From Myxococcota bacterium (GTDB lineage Bacteria > Myxococcota_C > UBA6777): a stretch of 11,863 nt of DNA. Below the pieces are notes generated by a model. The model made no database searches. It worked only from the letters and a program-made list of their open reading frames with translations, and was not told the origin of the DNA. The translations under genes were made by a program, and so were the position numbers. Where the stretch lies: the NCBI GenBank assembly GCA_963169055.1, contig CAUJFU010000269.1, forward strand, positions 1 through 11,863. Reading direction: 5' to 3'. Below, piece after piece: positions 1-7,374 of the stretch; within the stretch, counting starts at the first letter, position 1, and each line of letters opens with the position of its first letter.

Positions 1-2
1 AC

Positions 3-638
3 GTTGTGGCGAGTGGTCATGACGTGCTGTTTGTGGGGACGAAAAAGCAAGCGCAAGACGTGGTGCGTGAAGAGGCCGAGCGTTCGGGCCAATACTTTGT
101 GCAAAACCGTTGGTTGGGTGGTACGTTGACCAACTTTGTGACGTTGAAGACGCGCGTGGAACATTTGAACAAGTTGGAGCAAATGTTCCAAGACGGCTCG
201 GTGGTGAACCTGCCGAAGAAAGAGCAATTGCTGCGCGACAAAGAATCGGTGAAATTGAAGCGGAACTTGGGTGGGATTCAGCAGATGAAGAAGCTGCCGG
301 GTGCGATCTTTTTGGTGGATCCCGGCAAAGATCGCCTTGCAGTGACCGAAGCGAACAAACTGGGGATTCCCGTGATCGCGATTGTGGACACCAACGCCGA
401 TCCGACGATGATCGATTACCCGATCCCGGGCAACGATGATGCGATCCGTTCGATCCGTTTGATCACGTCGACGATCGCCGAAGCGTGCATCGAAGGCCGT
501 TCGTTGCGCAAAGAGCGCCCAACCCAACCCGAGAAAGAAAAGAAAGCACGCCCCGCCCGTGCAGAACAAACCGAAGATGGACCGTCCGTGGAGGTGCGCC
601 CGATGCACCGCTACGGCGAAGAATATGAAGATGCCTAA
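3..638 (+). CDS. rpsB: 30S ribosomal protein S2 (5' end truncated by window)
   Basis: Ribosomal protein S2 sits on the back of the 30S subunit and is needed for S1 binding and translation initiation. The frame is already open at the window edge and begins [16 protein letters not shown], which matches S2 at about residue 60 of the E. coli protein, so roughly 60 N-terminal residues lie outside. The GTG at 6 is an internal codon, not the start. Visible S2 hallmarks are LFVGTKKQ, the [10 protein letters not shown] segment, SLGGI-like [22 protein letters not shown] and [13 protein letters not shown]. After the folded core there is a charged tail of about 45 residues rich in Lys, Glu and Arg, as is common for S2 tails. 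tsf follows after 15 bases, the usual rpsB-tsf arrangement. Identification is secure; only the start is missing. Confidence 0.98.
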   Translation, partial: VVASGHDVLFVGTKKQAQDVVREEAERSGQYFVQNRWLGGTLTNFVTLKTRVEHLNKLEQMFQDGSVVNLPKKEQLLRDKESVKLKRNLGGIQQMKKLPGAIFLVDPGKDRLAVTEANKLGIPVIAIVDTNADPTMIDYPIPGNDDAIRSIRLITSTIAEACIEGRSLRKERPTQPEKEKKARPARAEQTEDGPSVEVRPMHRYGEEYEDA

Positions 639-653
639 GAAAGGATAACGCAG

Positions 654-1313
654 ATGGCCGCTGTAACAGCAGGAATGGTGAAGGAACTGCGCGAGCGAAC
701 AGGCGCAGGGATGATGGATTGCAAGAAAGCCCTCGATGAGACGGCTGGCGATGTGGAAAAGGCCGTCGATTATCTTCGCAAAAAGGGTCTTGCTTCGGCA
801 CAAAAGAAGGCAGGGCGTATTGCGAGCGAAGGTGCGGTGGGTTCGTATGTCCACATGGGCGGAAAGATCGGCGTGTTGGTCGAAGTGAACTCGGAGACCG
901 ACTTTGTGGCGCGTTCAGAAGCCTTCCAAGAGTTGGTAAAAGATCTGGCGATGCACATCGCGGCCTCTGCACCCGAGTATGTGCGTGCCGAAGATGTGCC
1001 AGCAGATGTGGTGGCGCGTGAACGTGATGTGTTGATGGGGCAACCCGACTTGCAAAGCAAGCCCCAAAACATCCGTGAAAAGATGGTCGAAGGTCGGATG
1101 GAGAAGTTTTACGCCCAGATCTGCTTGATGAACCAGATCTTCGTCAAAGATGACAAGAAAAAAGTCAGCGACGTGGTGACGGAAGCCGTGGCCAAACTGG
1201 GAGAGAACATCCAAGTGCGGCGTTTTGCGCGGTTTGTGTTGGGTGAAGGGCTTGAGAAACGCGAAGACAACTTTGCGGAAGAAGTTGCGCGCCAAGCCGC
1301 ATCGCAACAGTAA
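654..1313 (+). CDS. tsf: Elongation factor Ts (short form)
   Basis: EF-Ts is the cytoplasmic nucleotide-exchange factor that releases GDP from EF-Tu. The product is 219 aa, the short bacterial form (E. coli EF-Ts is about 283 aa). The N-terminal UBA-like EF-Tu-binding module covers roughly residues 1-45, with KELRERTGAGMMDCKKAL at 10-27. The core contains T82-D83-F84-V85-A86-R87, the segment that inserts next to the EF-Tu magnesium site; D83-F84 correspond to Asp80-Phe81 of E. coli. The ATG at 654 is preceded by AAAGGA at a good distance, and the first residues fit family starts. The gene is 15 bases after rpsB and presumably cotranscribed with it. A strong intrinsic terminator lies about 95 bases after the stop, so the rpsB-tsf transcript probably ends there. 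Confidence 0.98.
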   Translation: MAAVTAGMVKELRERTGAGMMDCKKALDETAGDVEKAVDYLRKKGLASAQKKAGRIASEGAVGSYVHMGGKIGVLVEVNSETDFVARSEAFQELVKDLAMHIAASAPEYVRAEDVPADVVARERDVLMGQPDLQSKPQNIREKMVEGRMEKFYAQICLMNQIFVKDDKKKVSDVVTEAVAKLGENIQVRRFARFVLGEGLEKREDNFAEEVARQAASQQ

Positions 1314-1406
1314 TCGGGCGTAGAGCTTTTTATGGACGTATGCTCCGCCGAACCCACCCCCCACGATGTGGAAGGGTTGTCGACGAAAGCATGGAAGAGA
1401 TCGAGT

Positions 1407-1446
1407 AAAAGGGCAGAGTTTGCTGAGGCAGACCTGCCCTTTTTTT
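1407..1446 (+). terminator. Strong intrinsic terminator between tsf and pyrH
   Basis: GGGCAG (1411-1416) pairs with CTGCCC (1434-1439), and GTTTGC (1418-1423) pairs with GCAGAC (1428-1433) with one G-T wobble. Only A1417 is bulged and the loop is TGAG (1424-1427). AAAA precedes the stem and seven T residues (1440-1446) follow it. This is a textbook Rho-independent terminator, symmetric enough at its base that it could also work weakly in reverse. It separates the ribosomal pair rpsB-tsf from pyrH. Confidence 0.93.
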
Positions 1447-1512
1447 GTGTGTGTGGTGCGAACCTGCGATGTTTGTGGGTTTGAGGAAGGCACAGAGGAA
1501 AAGGAGCGGATC

Positions 1513-2253
1513 GTGAGCGCGTTGCGGTACCCGGTGGTCCTGTTGAAATTGAGCGGAGAAGCCTTGAAGGGCCAAGAAGAGGGGGCCTTTTCGTCGGCGG
1601 TGATGGAGTTTTTGGCCGAACAGATCCGTGAAGTGCATGAGATGGGTGTGCGGTTGGGGATCGTGGTGGGAGGAGGGAACTTTTTTCGAGGAGGGAAGGG
1701 GCAGAGAGCATGGTTGGTGCGAGAGGTGGCCGATTCGATTGGGATGATGGCGACGATGATGAATGGTCTTGCATTGCAAGCGTTGTTGCGCCATCATCGT
1801 GTGCCTTGTGCGTTGTTTTCGGCGCTGTCGATGCCGGGGGTGATCCCGGGGTTTGATGGGTTGGCGATGCGAGACGCGCTAGACGAAGGGAAGGTAATAC
1901 TGTTTGCGGGAGGAACAGGACATCCGTATGTATCGACGGATACAGCGGCAGCGTTTCGAGCGCAACAGATCGGAGCCTCGTTGTTGTTGAAAGCGACGCA
2001 AGTCGATGGTGTGTATAGCGCAGATCCGAAGGTGGATCCGAGCGCGAAACGATTGGCGCGGATCTCGTATTTGGATGTGTTGTCGCGTGATCTTCGCGTG
2101 ATGGACGCGACAAGCATCTCTTTTTGTCGGGAGTATCACTTGCCCGTCCTTGTGTGTGATGTTTCACAGCGCGGCGTGTTGGCGCGTGCAGTGCGCGGCG
2201 AGGACGTGGGAACATTGATTGAAAGCTCTGCTGGATTGGAGAACGAACGATGA
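1513..2253 (+). CDS. pyrH: Uridylate (UMP) kinase
   Basis: PyrH phosphorylates UMP to UDP in pyrimidine nucleotide synthesis; it is a cytoplasmic hexamer of the amino-acid-kinase fold. The frame is open back to 1366, but that extension runs through the tsf terminator. I choose GTG at 1513 because AAGGAG (1501-1506) sits 6 bases upstream and the product (246 aa) then has family length. Seen in order: the phosphate-binding LLKLSGEAL near the N-terminus, GGGNFFRG, the UMP-site helix ADSIGMMATMMNGLALQALL, GGTGHPYVSTDTAAA, LLLKATQVDGVYSADP, and VMDATSISFC near the C-terminus. The H in GTGHPY replaces the more usual N. The stop overlaps the frr start as ATGA, so the two genes are translationally coupled. 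A promoter between the terminator and the start is expected but I could not pick one confidently. Confidence 0.97.
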   Translation: MSALRYPVVLLKLSGEALKGQEEGAFSSAVMEFLAEQIREVHEMGVRLGIVVGGGNFFRGGKGQRAWLVREVADSIGMMATMMNGLALQALLRHHRVPCALFSALSMPGVIPGFDGLAMRDALDEGKVILFAGGTGHPYVSTDTAAAFRAQQIGASLLLKATQVDGVYSADPKVDPSAKRLARISYLDVLSRDLRVMDATSISFCREYHLPVLVCDVSQRGVLARAVRGEDVGTLIESSAGLENER

Positions 2254-2807
2254 TCAACGATGTAGTGAACGAACTGAAAAACAAATGCAAAAGCTCGTTG
2301 GATATGTTTAGCAAAGAACTCAGCCGCATCCGAACAGGTCGTGCGACCCCGACACTGCTTGATGGGATCCGCGTGAGCTATTACGGGACGCTGACACCGC
2401 TCAACCAAGTGGCGAACATCGCGGTGGCAGAAGCGCGTTTGATCACGGTGTCTCCGTGGGAAAAAAGTCTGCTTGGAGATATTGAGAAGGCGATCCAAGC
2501 GTCGGATCTGGGCCTGACACCAAGCAACGACGGGAAGATCATCCGAGTGCCGATTCCGGCGTTGACAGGAGAGCGGCGAAAAGATCTGGTGAAGCAGGTG
2601 AAGAAGCTGGCCGAAGAATACAAAGTGACGGTACGCGGGCATCGGCGGGACTGCAACGATGAACTGAAACTATACAAAGACGAAAAGACGATCTCGGAAG
2701 ATGAGTATCATCGGGGCCTCAAGCGTGTACAGGATGAAACCGACGTGTTCATCAAAAAAGTGGACGATGTGGGCGCTGAAAAAGAGAAAGAGATCATGGA
2801 TTTCTGA
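2250..2807 (+). CDS. frr: Ribosome recycling factor
   Basis: RRF, together with EF-G, splits the post-termination ribosome complex. The product is 185 aa, exactly the usual length. Diagnostic segments are the helix ELSRIRTGRATPTLLDGI, the inter-domain region YYGTLTPLNQVANI, a central segment ending SDLGLTPSNDGKIIRVPIP and LTGERRKDLVKQVKKLAEE, and a C-terminal helix with the variant RGHRRDCNDELK in place of the common RNIRRDAND. ATG at 2250 overlaps the pyrH stop and has GGAG (2238-2241) 8 bases upstream. uppS, the usual next gene in this cluster, is missing; 142 bases separate frr from cdsA. Confidence 0.98.
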   Translation: MINDVVNELKNKCKSSLDMFSKELSRIRTGRATPTLLDGIRVSYYGTLTPLNQVANIAVAEARLITVSPWEKSLLGDIEKAIQASDLGLTPSNDGKIIRVPIPALTGERRKDLVKQVKKLAEEYKVTVRGHRRDCNDELKLYKDEKTISEDEYHRGLKRVQDETDVFIKKVDDVGAEKEKEIMDF

Positions 2808-2870
2808 GAGGCGAGATCGCGTTGGGAGGGTGGAGACAGGGGAGGGATGCGTGAGAAGGATGCAGCAAGG

Positions 2871-2900
2871 TTGTGTTGAGTGGGCTGTTTCGGTTATGAT
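2871..2900 (+). promoter_or_regulatory. Candidate sigma-70-type promoter for cdsA
   Basis: TTGTGT (2871-2876) and TATGAT (2895-2900) are separated by 18 bases. The -10 matches TATAAT at 5 of 6 positions; the -35 matches only TTG. Transcription would start near 2907, giving a leader of about 43 bases before the cdsA ATG. The position between frr and cdsA fits a promoter that lets the envelope genes be expressed apart from the translation genes. This rests on motif matching only. Confidence 0.45.
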
Positions 2901-2949
2901 CGCACGGCATGTCTGTAGAAGGCGCTGATCTGGAGATGGAGGCGTGGCG

Positions 2950-3855
2950 ATGTCATCTGGCCTTGGAGCGCGAGTGTTGACCGCGTTGGTGTTGGTGCCG
3001 TTTGTAATAGCTTTGTTGGGATGGGGACCGTGGTGGGGATTTCCTGCGTTGGTGGTGGTGGGAGTTGCGTTGTCGACGCAAGAACTCTTGAACATCTTGT
3101 TGGCGGAAGAAACGCGGAAGTTGCGGTGGTTTGGGGTGTTTTGTGCGGTGGGGGTGGTGGTAGGATGTTTGTGCTTGTGGTCGCCGCCTGCGCGTTATGG
3201 GTTTCCGTTGATGCCGGCGGGGCTGGTGATCGTGGTGTTGTTGCTTCAGTTGGCGACTGCGTGGTTTTTGTTTTCGAGGGGCGGAGCGGCAAATCAAGCG
3301 GTGGTTCCGAGCTATTTGGCGTTGTTTTGTTTTGGAGTGTTGTATACGAGCCTTTTGGGTTCGCACATTGCGTTGTTGTCTTATTTGCCCGAGGGAAGGG
3401 CCATTTCGACCAATGCGGGTCTGTCGGCGGGCGGGGCTGCAACGACGAATGCGTGGGTGTTTTTGTTGATGACGACGACGTTTTTGGGGGATACGATGGC
3501 GTATTTCTTTGGTCGGAGCATCGGGGGTCCAAAGGTGTTTGTGGCGGTGTCACCGAACAAGACGTGGGCGGGAGTGTTTGGATGTGCGGTGGGCGGCGTG
3601 GTCGGGGCGTTTGCGATCTCGTGGATCTTGTTGCCGCAGTTGCGATGGTGGGATTGTGTGGTGATCGGCGTGTGTACGTCGATTCTCGGGCAGATCGGGG
3701 ATTTTAGCGAGTCGCTGATGAAGCGTGCGCACCATGTGAAGGACTCAGGTTCTCTGTTGCCGGGTCATGGGGGATTGTTGGACCGAATTGATGCGTTGCT
3801 GTTTAACGGTCCGTTTATCTTTTATTATGCGACGTGGGTGATCTTGGCGCGCTGA
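2950..3855 (+). CDS. cdsA: Phosphatidate cytidylyltransferase (CDP-diglyceride synthase)
   Basis: CdsA is a multi-pass inner-membrane enzyme that makes CDP-diacylglycerol from phosphatidate and CTP, the precursor of all major phospholipids. The protein (301 aa) is almost entirely hydrophobic helices. The complete CDS family signature lies at residues 255-281: S255, K258-R259, K264-D265, H273-G274-G275 and D278-R279-x-D281 are all in place. Upstream, GDTMAYFFGRSIGGPK followed by SPNKTWAG is also typical. I choose ATG at 2950, with GGAGG (2938-2942) 7 bases upstream; the GTG at 2944 is an alternative adding two residues. The coding strand is extremely G- and T-rich, with leucine mostly TTG and valine GTG. 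rseP follows after 52 bases with no room for dxr. Confidence 0.97.
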   Translation: MSSGLGARVLTALVLVPFVIALLGWGPWWGFPALVVVGVALSTQELLNILLAEETRKLRWFGVFCAVGVVVGCLCLWSPPARYGFPLMPAGLVIVVLLLQLATAWFLFSRGGAANQAVVPSYLALFCFGVLYTSLLGSHIALLSYLPEGRAISTNAGLSAGGAATTNAWVFLLMTTTFLGDTMAYFFGRSIGGPKVFVAVSPNKTWAGVFGCAVGGVVGAFAISWILLPQLRWWDCVVIGVCTSILGQIGDFSESLMKRAHHVKDSGSLLPGHGGLLDRIDALLFNGPFIFYYATWVILAR

Positions 3856-3907
3856 GACGGAAGAAGCAAGTCGTCCACCCCGCAAGGTCTTGGCGTTTGA
3901 GGCGGAT

Positions 3908-5566
3908 ATGTCGGTACTTTTGAGTCTCTTTGGTTTTGTGTTGATGTTGGGCGTGCTGATCTTTGTTCACGAGCTGGGGCATTTTTTGGCGGCCAAGTGG
4001 TTTGGTGTGCGGGTGGAAGTGTTTTCGCTGGGATTTGGGGCGCATCTGTTGCGGTTTCGTTGGGGTGAAACGCTGTACCAAGTGTGTTGGCTGCCGCTTG
4101 GTGGTTATGTGCGGATGTTTGGGGAACACGAGCCGATGAAAGGCCCGAAAGAGATCATCGCCCGTTCGTTTTCGAACAAACCGTTGTACCAGCGGGCTTT
4201 GATCGTATTGGCGGGTCCGATCGCGAACCTTGTGGTGTTGCCGTTGGCGGCGTTTGGTGTGCTGTACGGGGTTCAAAAGAACGAGATGGCGACAGTGATC
4301 GGTACGGTGGTTCCGGGGAGTCCGGCAGAAAGAGCAGGTCTGCGTGCGGGAGATCGGATCGTGGGGGTGGACGGACAGACAACGCGGTATTTTCGGCACC
4401 TGTTGAGCACGATCGGCCAATCCCCCGAACGCAAGGTGCGTTTGGAGATCGAACGGGATGGGAAAAAGCTGGGGGTGGCGTTGACCCCCCGACGGCACGT
4501 ATACCGCGATGCGTTGGGAGTCGAAAAAGTACGCGGACTGATCGGGATCACGGCGGATTATCGGTTGCCAGAGGTGGGGATTGCAGATCCACAATCCTCG
4601 GCGTATCGGGCAGGATTGCGTACGGGGGATTTGATCGTCAAGGTGAATGGGGTATCCGTCAAACGTTGGGATGATCTGGTGCGCGAAGTGCGAAAGACCC
4701 CATCGGGGCCGCATCGCTACGCTTACAAGCGACCCCTTCGCTACGAAGGGATCGAGGTGCGCTTTCAAGGTTATCTGCCGATCCGCGAGGTGGTTGTGTT
4801 GCCGAAGGTTCGGAAGCTCCAAGGAAAGGTTGAGTATGAAGACGGCATCCACTCGTCCGAGCTGTTTTTGCGGGATGTATTGGCGGGTTCTCCGTTGGCG
4901 GCTGCGGGATTAAAAGCAGGTGATCGGTTGATCGCCATCGCAGGCAAGACGCTGAAAGTGCAGTCGGATCTTGCGATGCTACCGCGCCCTAAAGAATCAG
5001 GGCAAGATGAAGTGGTGTTTGAACGCGCAGGACAGATCGTGCGGCGAAAGTTTGCGCTGTTTGCGATGACATGGACTGATCCGCTCAAGCAAAAACACAA
5101 ACAGATGATTCTTGGGCATCTGCTTCACCAGCCGTACGCAGCGGGCGAAGATATCTCGATCGATTCTCGTTGGCGTTACGCCGCGAGCCGTGCATGGGAG
5201 GATACATGGGAGGTTGCAGGCTTGTTGGTGGGGGTGTTGCAAAAGATGTTTGCCCGTGAGATCTCGACCGATACGATCGGCGGCCCGATCTTGATCTTTC
5301 AAATCGCCCAAGATGCTGTCAAAAGCGGATGGGAGGTGTTTTTGCGGCACATGGCGCTGATCAGCATCAATCTTGGTGTCTTGAACCTATTGCCGATCCC
5401 GATCTTGGATGGCGGTCATTTGTTCTTTTTCGGCATCGAAGCCATCATCCGCCGCCCTATCCCCGCACGGATCAAAGAGTTCGCGCTGCTTGTCGGCTTA
5501 GTTCTTTTGATGCTCTTGATGTTTTTGGGCTTTCGCAATGATATCTTGCGCACGTTTTTTTCGTGA
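3908..5566 (+). CDS. rseP: RseP-type site-2 zinc metalloprotease with three PDZ repeats
   Basis: RseP cleaves transmembrane segments within the inner membrane, typically anti-sigma factors in envelope stress signalling and remnant signal peptides. The catalytic HELGH (H21, E22, H25) is in the first membrane helix, and the second half of the site, NLLPIPILDGGH (about 493-504, with D501), is near the C-terminus, followed by further membrane helices. Between them lie three PDZ-like units rather than the one or two of most homologues: about 128-195 (PGSPAERAGLRAGDRIVGV), 215-280 (SAYRAGLRTGDLIVKV) and 310-385 (GSPLAAAGLKAGDRLIAI). The length of 552 aa, against about 450 for E. coli RseP, agrees with the extra unit. 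I prefer ATG at 3908, with GAGG 5 bases upstream; TTG at 3890 is an upstream in-frame alternative. It follows cdsA as in many bacteria. Confidence 0.95.
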   Translation: MSVLLSLFGFVLMLGVLIFVHELGHFLAAKWFGVRVEVFSLGFGAHLLRFRWGETLYQVCWLPLGGYVRMFGEHEPMKGPKEIIARSFSNKPLYQRALIVLAGPIANLVVLPLAAFGVLYGVQKNEMATVIGTVVPGSPAERAGLRAGDRIVGVDGQTTRYFRHLLSTIGQSPERKVRLEIERDGKKLGVALTPRRHVYRDALGVEKVRGLIGITADYRLPEVGIADPQSSAYRAGLRTGDLIVKVNGVSVKRWDDLVREVRKTPSGPHRYAYKRPLRYEGIEVRFQGYLPIREVVVLPKVRKLQGKVEYEDGIHSSELFLRDVLAGSPLAAAGLKAGDRLIAIAGKTLKVQSDLAMLPRPKESGQDEVVFERAGQIVRRKFALFAMTWTDPLKQKHKQMILGHLLHQPYAAGEDISIDSRWRYAASRAWEDTWEVAGLLVGVLQKMFAREISTDTIGGPILIFQIAQDAVKSGWEVFLRHMALISINLGVLNLLPIPILDGGHLFFFGIEAIIRRPIPARIKEFALLVGLVLLMLLMFLGFRNDILRTFFS

Positions 5567-5593
5567 GATGACTTACGCAATTGGATAGTTTTT

Positions 5594-5716
5594 GTGGGGC
5601 GCTGCCCCACGCCCCGCAAGGGAACTTCGTCCCCTTGACCCCGTATCGGCGAGACGAACAGGGCTTTTCAGACCAACGGCTCTGTCGCTTGAAGTGGCGC
5701 GAGAACGGGGTTTTTT
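5594..5716 (+). other. Clustered hairpins between rseP and tsaB (REP-like element or structured RNA/terminator)
   Basis: Three structures sit in 123 bases. GTGGGGC (5594-5600) pairs perfectly with GCCCCAC (5604-5610) around GCT. AAGGGAAC (5618-5625) pairs with GTCCCCTT (5629-5636) around TTC with one mismatch. ACCCCGT (5638-5644) pairs perfectly with ACGGGGT (5705-5711), enclosing a further 7-bp stem of ACAGGGC (5658-5664) with GCTCTGT (5679-5685). The long-range stem runs straight into a T-run (5711-5716), so the whole could terminate rseP transcription. The double GC-rich hairpin resembles dispersed intergenic palindromic repeats seen in many bacterial genomes; whether it recurs in this genome cannot be judged from one window. 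No coding frame here looks real. Confidence 0.6.
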
Positions 5717-5809
5717 GAAGACCGCGTAGGTGCGGTGAGAGCGGGAAGATGTAGATATGGTGGTTTTTGAAAGCCGCGTAGATGCGGTGGCAACGGGAAG
5801 AAGTGGATA
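5709..5809 (+). repeat. Two-copy imperfect tandem repeat, period about 52 bases
   Basis: Copy 1 (about 5709-5756) and copy 2 (about 5762-5809) share GGTTTTTTGAA or GGTTTTTGAA, then CCGCGTAG (5722-5729 and 5774-5781), TGCGGTG, CGGGAAGA and a GATA-type end. Each copy contains a short hairpin, CCGC-6 bases-GCGG, and the differences leave that pairing intact. The repeat starts inside the T-run that closes the upstream hairpin cluster and ends about 20 bases before the proposed tsaB start. Confidence 0.7.
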
Positions 5810-5829
5810 GAGCAGACAAGGAGCGGAGA

Positions 5830-6768
5830 TTGTTGGAAAACAGCACACCATCAGCGCGAGAGGGGCTTGTGGCGAAAAGTTTGAAGCGACCGAAGCGTTG
5901 GTTGGCGTTGGATACATCGACGCCTGATGTGGTCCTTGCTTTGGTCGAAAACAACCAAGTGATGTTCGAGCAGGTGTTTTGGTCGGGTACAGGGCATAGT
6001 GAGCAGATCTTGGCACAGATCGATGCGGCCTTGTCGTTGGTGTCGTGGCGCGTCGAAGATCTCGAAGCGATGGTGGTGGGGCAAGGCCCGGGTTCTTTTA
6101 CTGGGTTGCGGGTTGGTGTGGCGACGGCGCAAGGTTTGGCGTGGGCGCTAGGGATTCCGTTGTTTGGAGTGTCTTCGTTGGATGCGTGGGCTTGGAGCGC
6201 TCCGATGGTTGCGACGTCGTGGGTTGTTGCGTGCGTGGATGCGCGAAAAGATCAGGTGTATGCAGGCTTTTATCGGATCGAGGAAGGCGAGATCGAGATC
6301 GAACAGCCTGAGTCTTCGGATAGTCGGGGGATCGTGAGCAGCCAAGAAGCAGTAGATCCAAAGCGATGTGTTGCGGTGTGTGCGCGGTGCGTTGCGGTGT
6401 CTTCGCCGCTGTTGGTTTCGCCGTGGCGTCTCCATGATGCGATCAAGCAGATGCCATCGCCTTTGTTGGTGGGTACAGGTGGATCTGTGATGAGTCGAGT
6501 GTGGCGAGAGCAAGGTGCGGTGAGTGCGCGTTGGCCGGCTGTGCCGGTCAAGTTGCGCGGGAGCGCTTTGGTGGCTTTGGCGCAACAAGATTACGCAAAA
6601 GGCCGATTGCCCGAGTCTGCGTGGTCTGTTTTGCCTGCGTATGTGCGAGCCGCTGATGCGGAACTTCAGGTCACAAGGCAAGAGGACGAAGTTTGGTTTG
6701 CCGAAGAGGTTGGTTTTTTGCGCGATGTGTTGTTTCCCGCTGCATCTTCCGTATCTTTGGGAGATTGA
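5830..6768 (+). CDS. tsaB: tRNA threonylcarbamoyladenosine biosynthesis protein TsaB
   Basis: TsaB is the inactive ASKHA-fold partner that dimerises with TsaD to make t6A at position 37 of ANN-decoding tRNAs. Seen: LALDTSTPDVVLALVE at the start of the fold, GHSEQILAQID, the family hallmark GPGSFTGLRVGVATAQGLA, the V(D)AR segment CVDARKDQVYAGFY, PLLVGTGGSV and the late PAYVRAADAELQV. The product is about 312 aa against roughly 230 for E. coli TsaB. The excess lies in the second half, including a micro-duplication RCVAVxARCVAV, and in a short N-terminal lead. The start is uncertain: TTG at 5830 has AAGGAG 6 bases upstream, while GTG at 5869 has a weaker AGAGGGG and gives 299 aa, closer to family N-termini. 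The ATG at 5782 lies inside the tandem repeat and has no ribosome-binding site. Confidence 0.93.
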   Translation: MLENSTPSAREGLVAKSLKRPKRWLALDTSTPDVVLALVENNQVMFEQVFWSGTGHSEQILAQIDAALSLVSWRVEDLEAMVVGQGPGSFTGLRVGVATAQGLAWALGIPLFGVSSLDAWAWSAPMVATSWVVACVDARKDQVYAGFYRIEEGEIEIEQPESSDSRGIVSSQEAVDPKRCVAVCARCVAVSSPLLVSPWRLHDAIKQMPSPLLVGTGGSVMSRVWREQGAVSARWPAVPVKLRGSALVALAQQDYAKGRLPESAWSVLPAYVRAADAELQVTRQEDEVWFAEEVGFLRDVLFPAASSVSLGD

Positions 6769-6887
6769 GAGCGTCCTGTGGTGTAAAAAAGCGGGAGGAA
6801 AGCAAATCGTTTGAGTGAGGGCCGACATCCAAAGCGGGACTTTCCGTGTGTACGAAATTTCTGTTGTCAAAAAGAAAGGATGTGTTG

Positions 6888-7364
6888 ATGGCAAATCATC
6901 CGCGTAACCCCTATCTGGCGGTCGATGTGATCGTTGAGATAGGCTCCCAGATCGTGTTGATCGAGCGAAAGAACCCACCGCATGGTTGGGCGATCCCGGG
7001 TGGGTTCGTTGATTATGGCGAGCCCGTCGAAGCTGCAGCGGTGCGTGAGATCAAAGAAGAGACGGGTTTGGATGTGGTCTTGGATACGATGCTTTATGTG
7101 TATTCGGATCCGCAACGCGATCCGCGCCAACATGTCACTTCTGTGGTGTTTATCGGTCAAGCACAAGGTGTCCCCAAAGCTGCGGATGATGCGAAGAATG
7201 CTCGGTTGTTTTCACCCGTCACCCCGCCTTCTCCGATGAGTTTCGATCATGCGCAGATCTTGCGCGACTATATGGCCTACCGTCAAAGCGGCAAGCCGCC
7301 ATCTCCCCGCCGTCGCTTGGCCGATTATGTCGAACGCAACGCAGAAGCCAAAAAAAGTGAGTGA
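6888..7364 (+). CDS. NUDIX hydrolase, ADP-ribose pyrophosphatase-like
   Basis: NUDIX enzymes cleave nucleoside diphosphates linked to another moiety, using magnesium. A complete Nudix box (GX5EX7REUXEEXGU) is present at residues 39-61: G39, E45, R53-E54, E57-E58 and G60 are all in place, so the enzyme should be active. The upstream [20 protein letters not shown] and the downstream [16 protein letters not shown] resemble small ADP-ribose pyrophosphatases, but substrate cannot be fixed from sequence alone. The length (158 aa) is normal for a single-domain member; the tail after about residue 125 is basic and proline-rich. ATG at 6888 has AAAGGA 7 bases upstream; the frame is open back to 6846 without better support. 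It follows tsaB by 119 bases and converges on the minus-strand lipoprotein gene with only 10 bases between stops. Confidence 0.93.
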   Translation: MANHPRNPYLAVDVIVEIGSQIVLIERKNPPHGWAIPGGFVDYGEPVEAAAVREIKEETGLDVVLDTMLYVYSDPQRDPRQHVTSVVFIGQAQGVPKAADDAKNARLFSPVTPPSPMSFDHAQILRDYMAYRQSGKPPSPRRRLADYVERNAEAKKSE

Positions 7365-7374
7365 AAGAAGGTGA

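Noticed and set aside
1366-1512. Upstream extension of the pyrH frame
   Set aside because: It reads through the tsf terminator and adds about 49 residues absent from UMP kinases, whereas GTG 1513 has a strong ribosome-binding site.
1109-2329. Long minus-strand open frame (406 codons) opposite tsf, pyrH and the start of frr
   Set aside because: It crosses well-supported plus-strand genes and a terminator, is dominated by Ser/Pro/Thr/Arg without domains, and is an antisense by-product of strand-biased codon use.
2894-3553. Minus-strand frame of 219 codons opposite cdsA
   Set aside because: Very rich in Thr and Pro with no motif, and fully antisense to a confidently identified CdsA.
3815-4852. 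Minus-strand frame of 345 codons opposite rseP
   Set aside because: Antisense to the catalytic and PDZ regions of RseP; His/Arg/Gln-rich with no recognisable domain.
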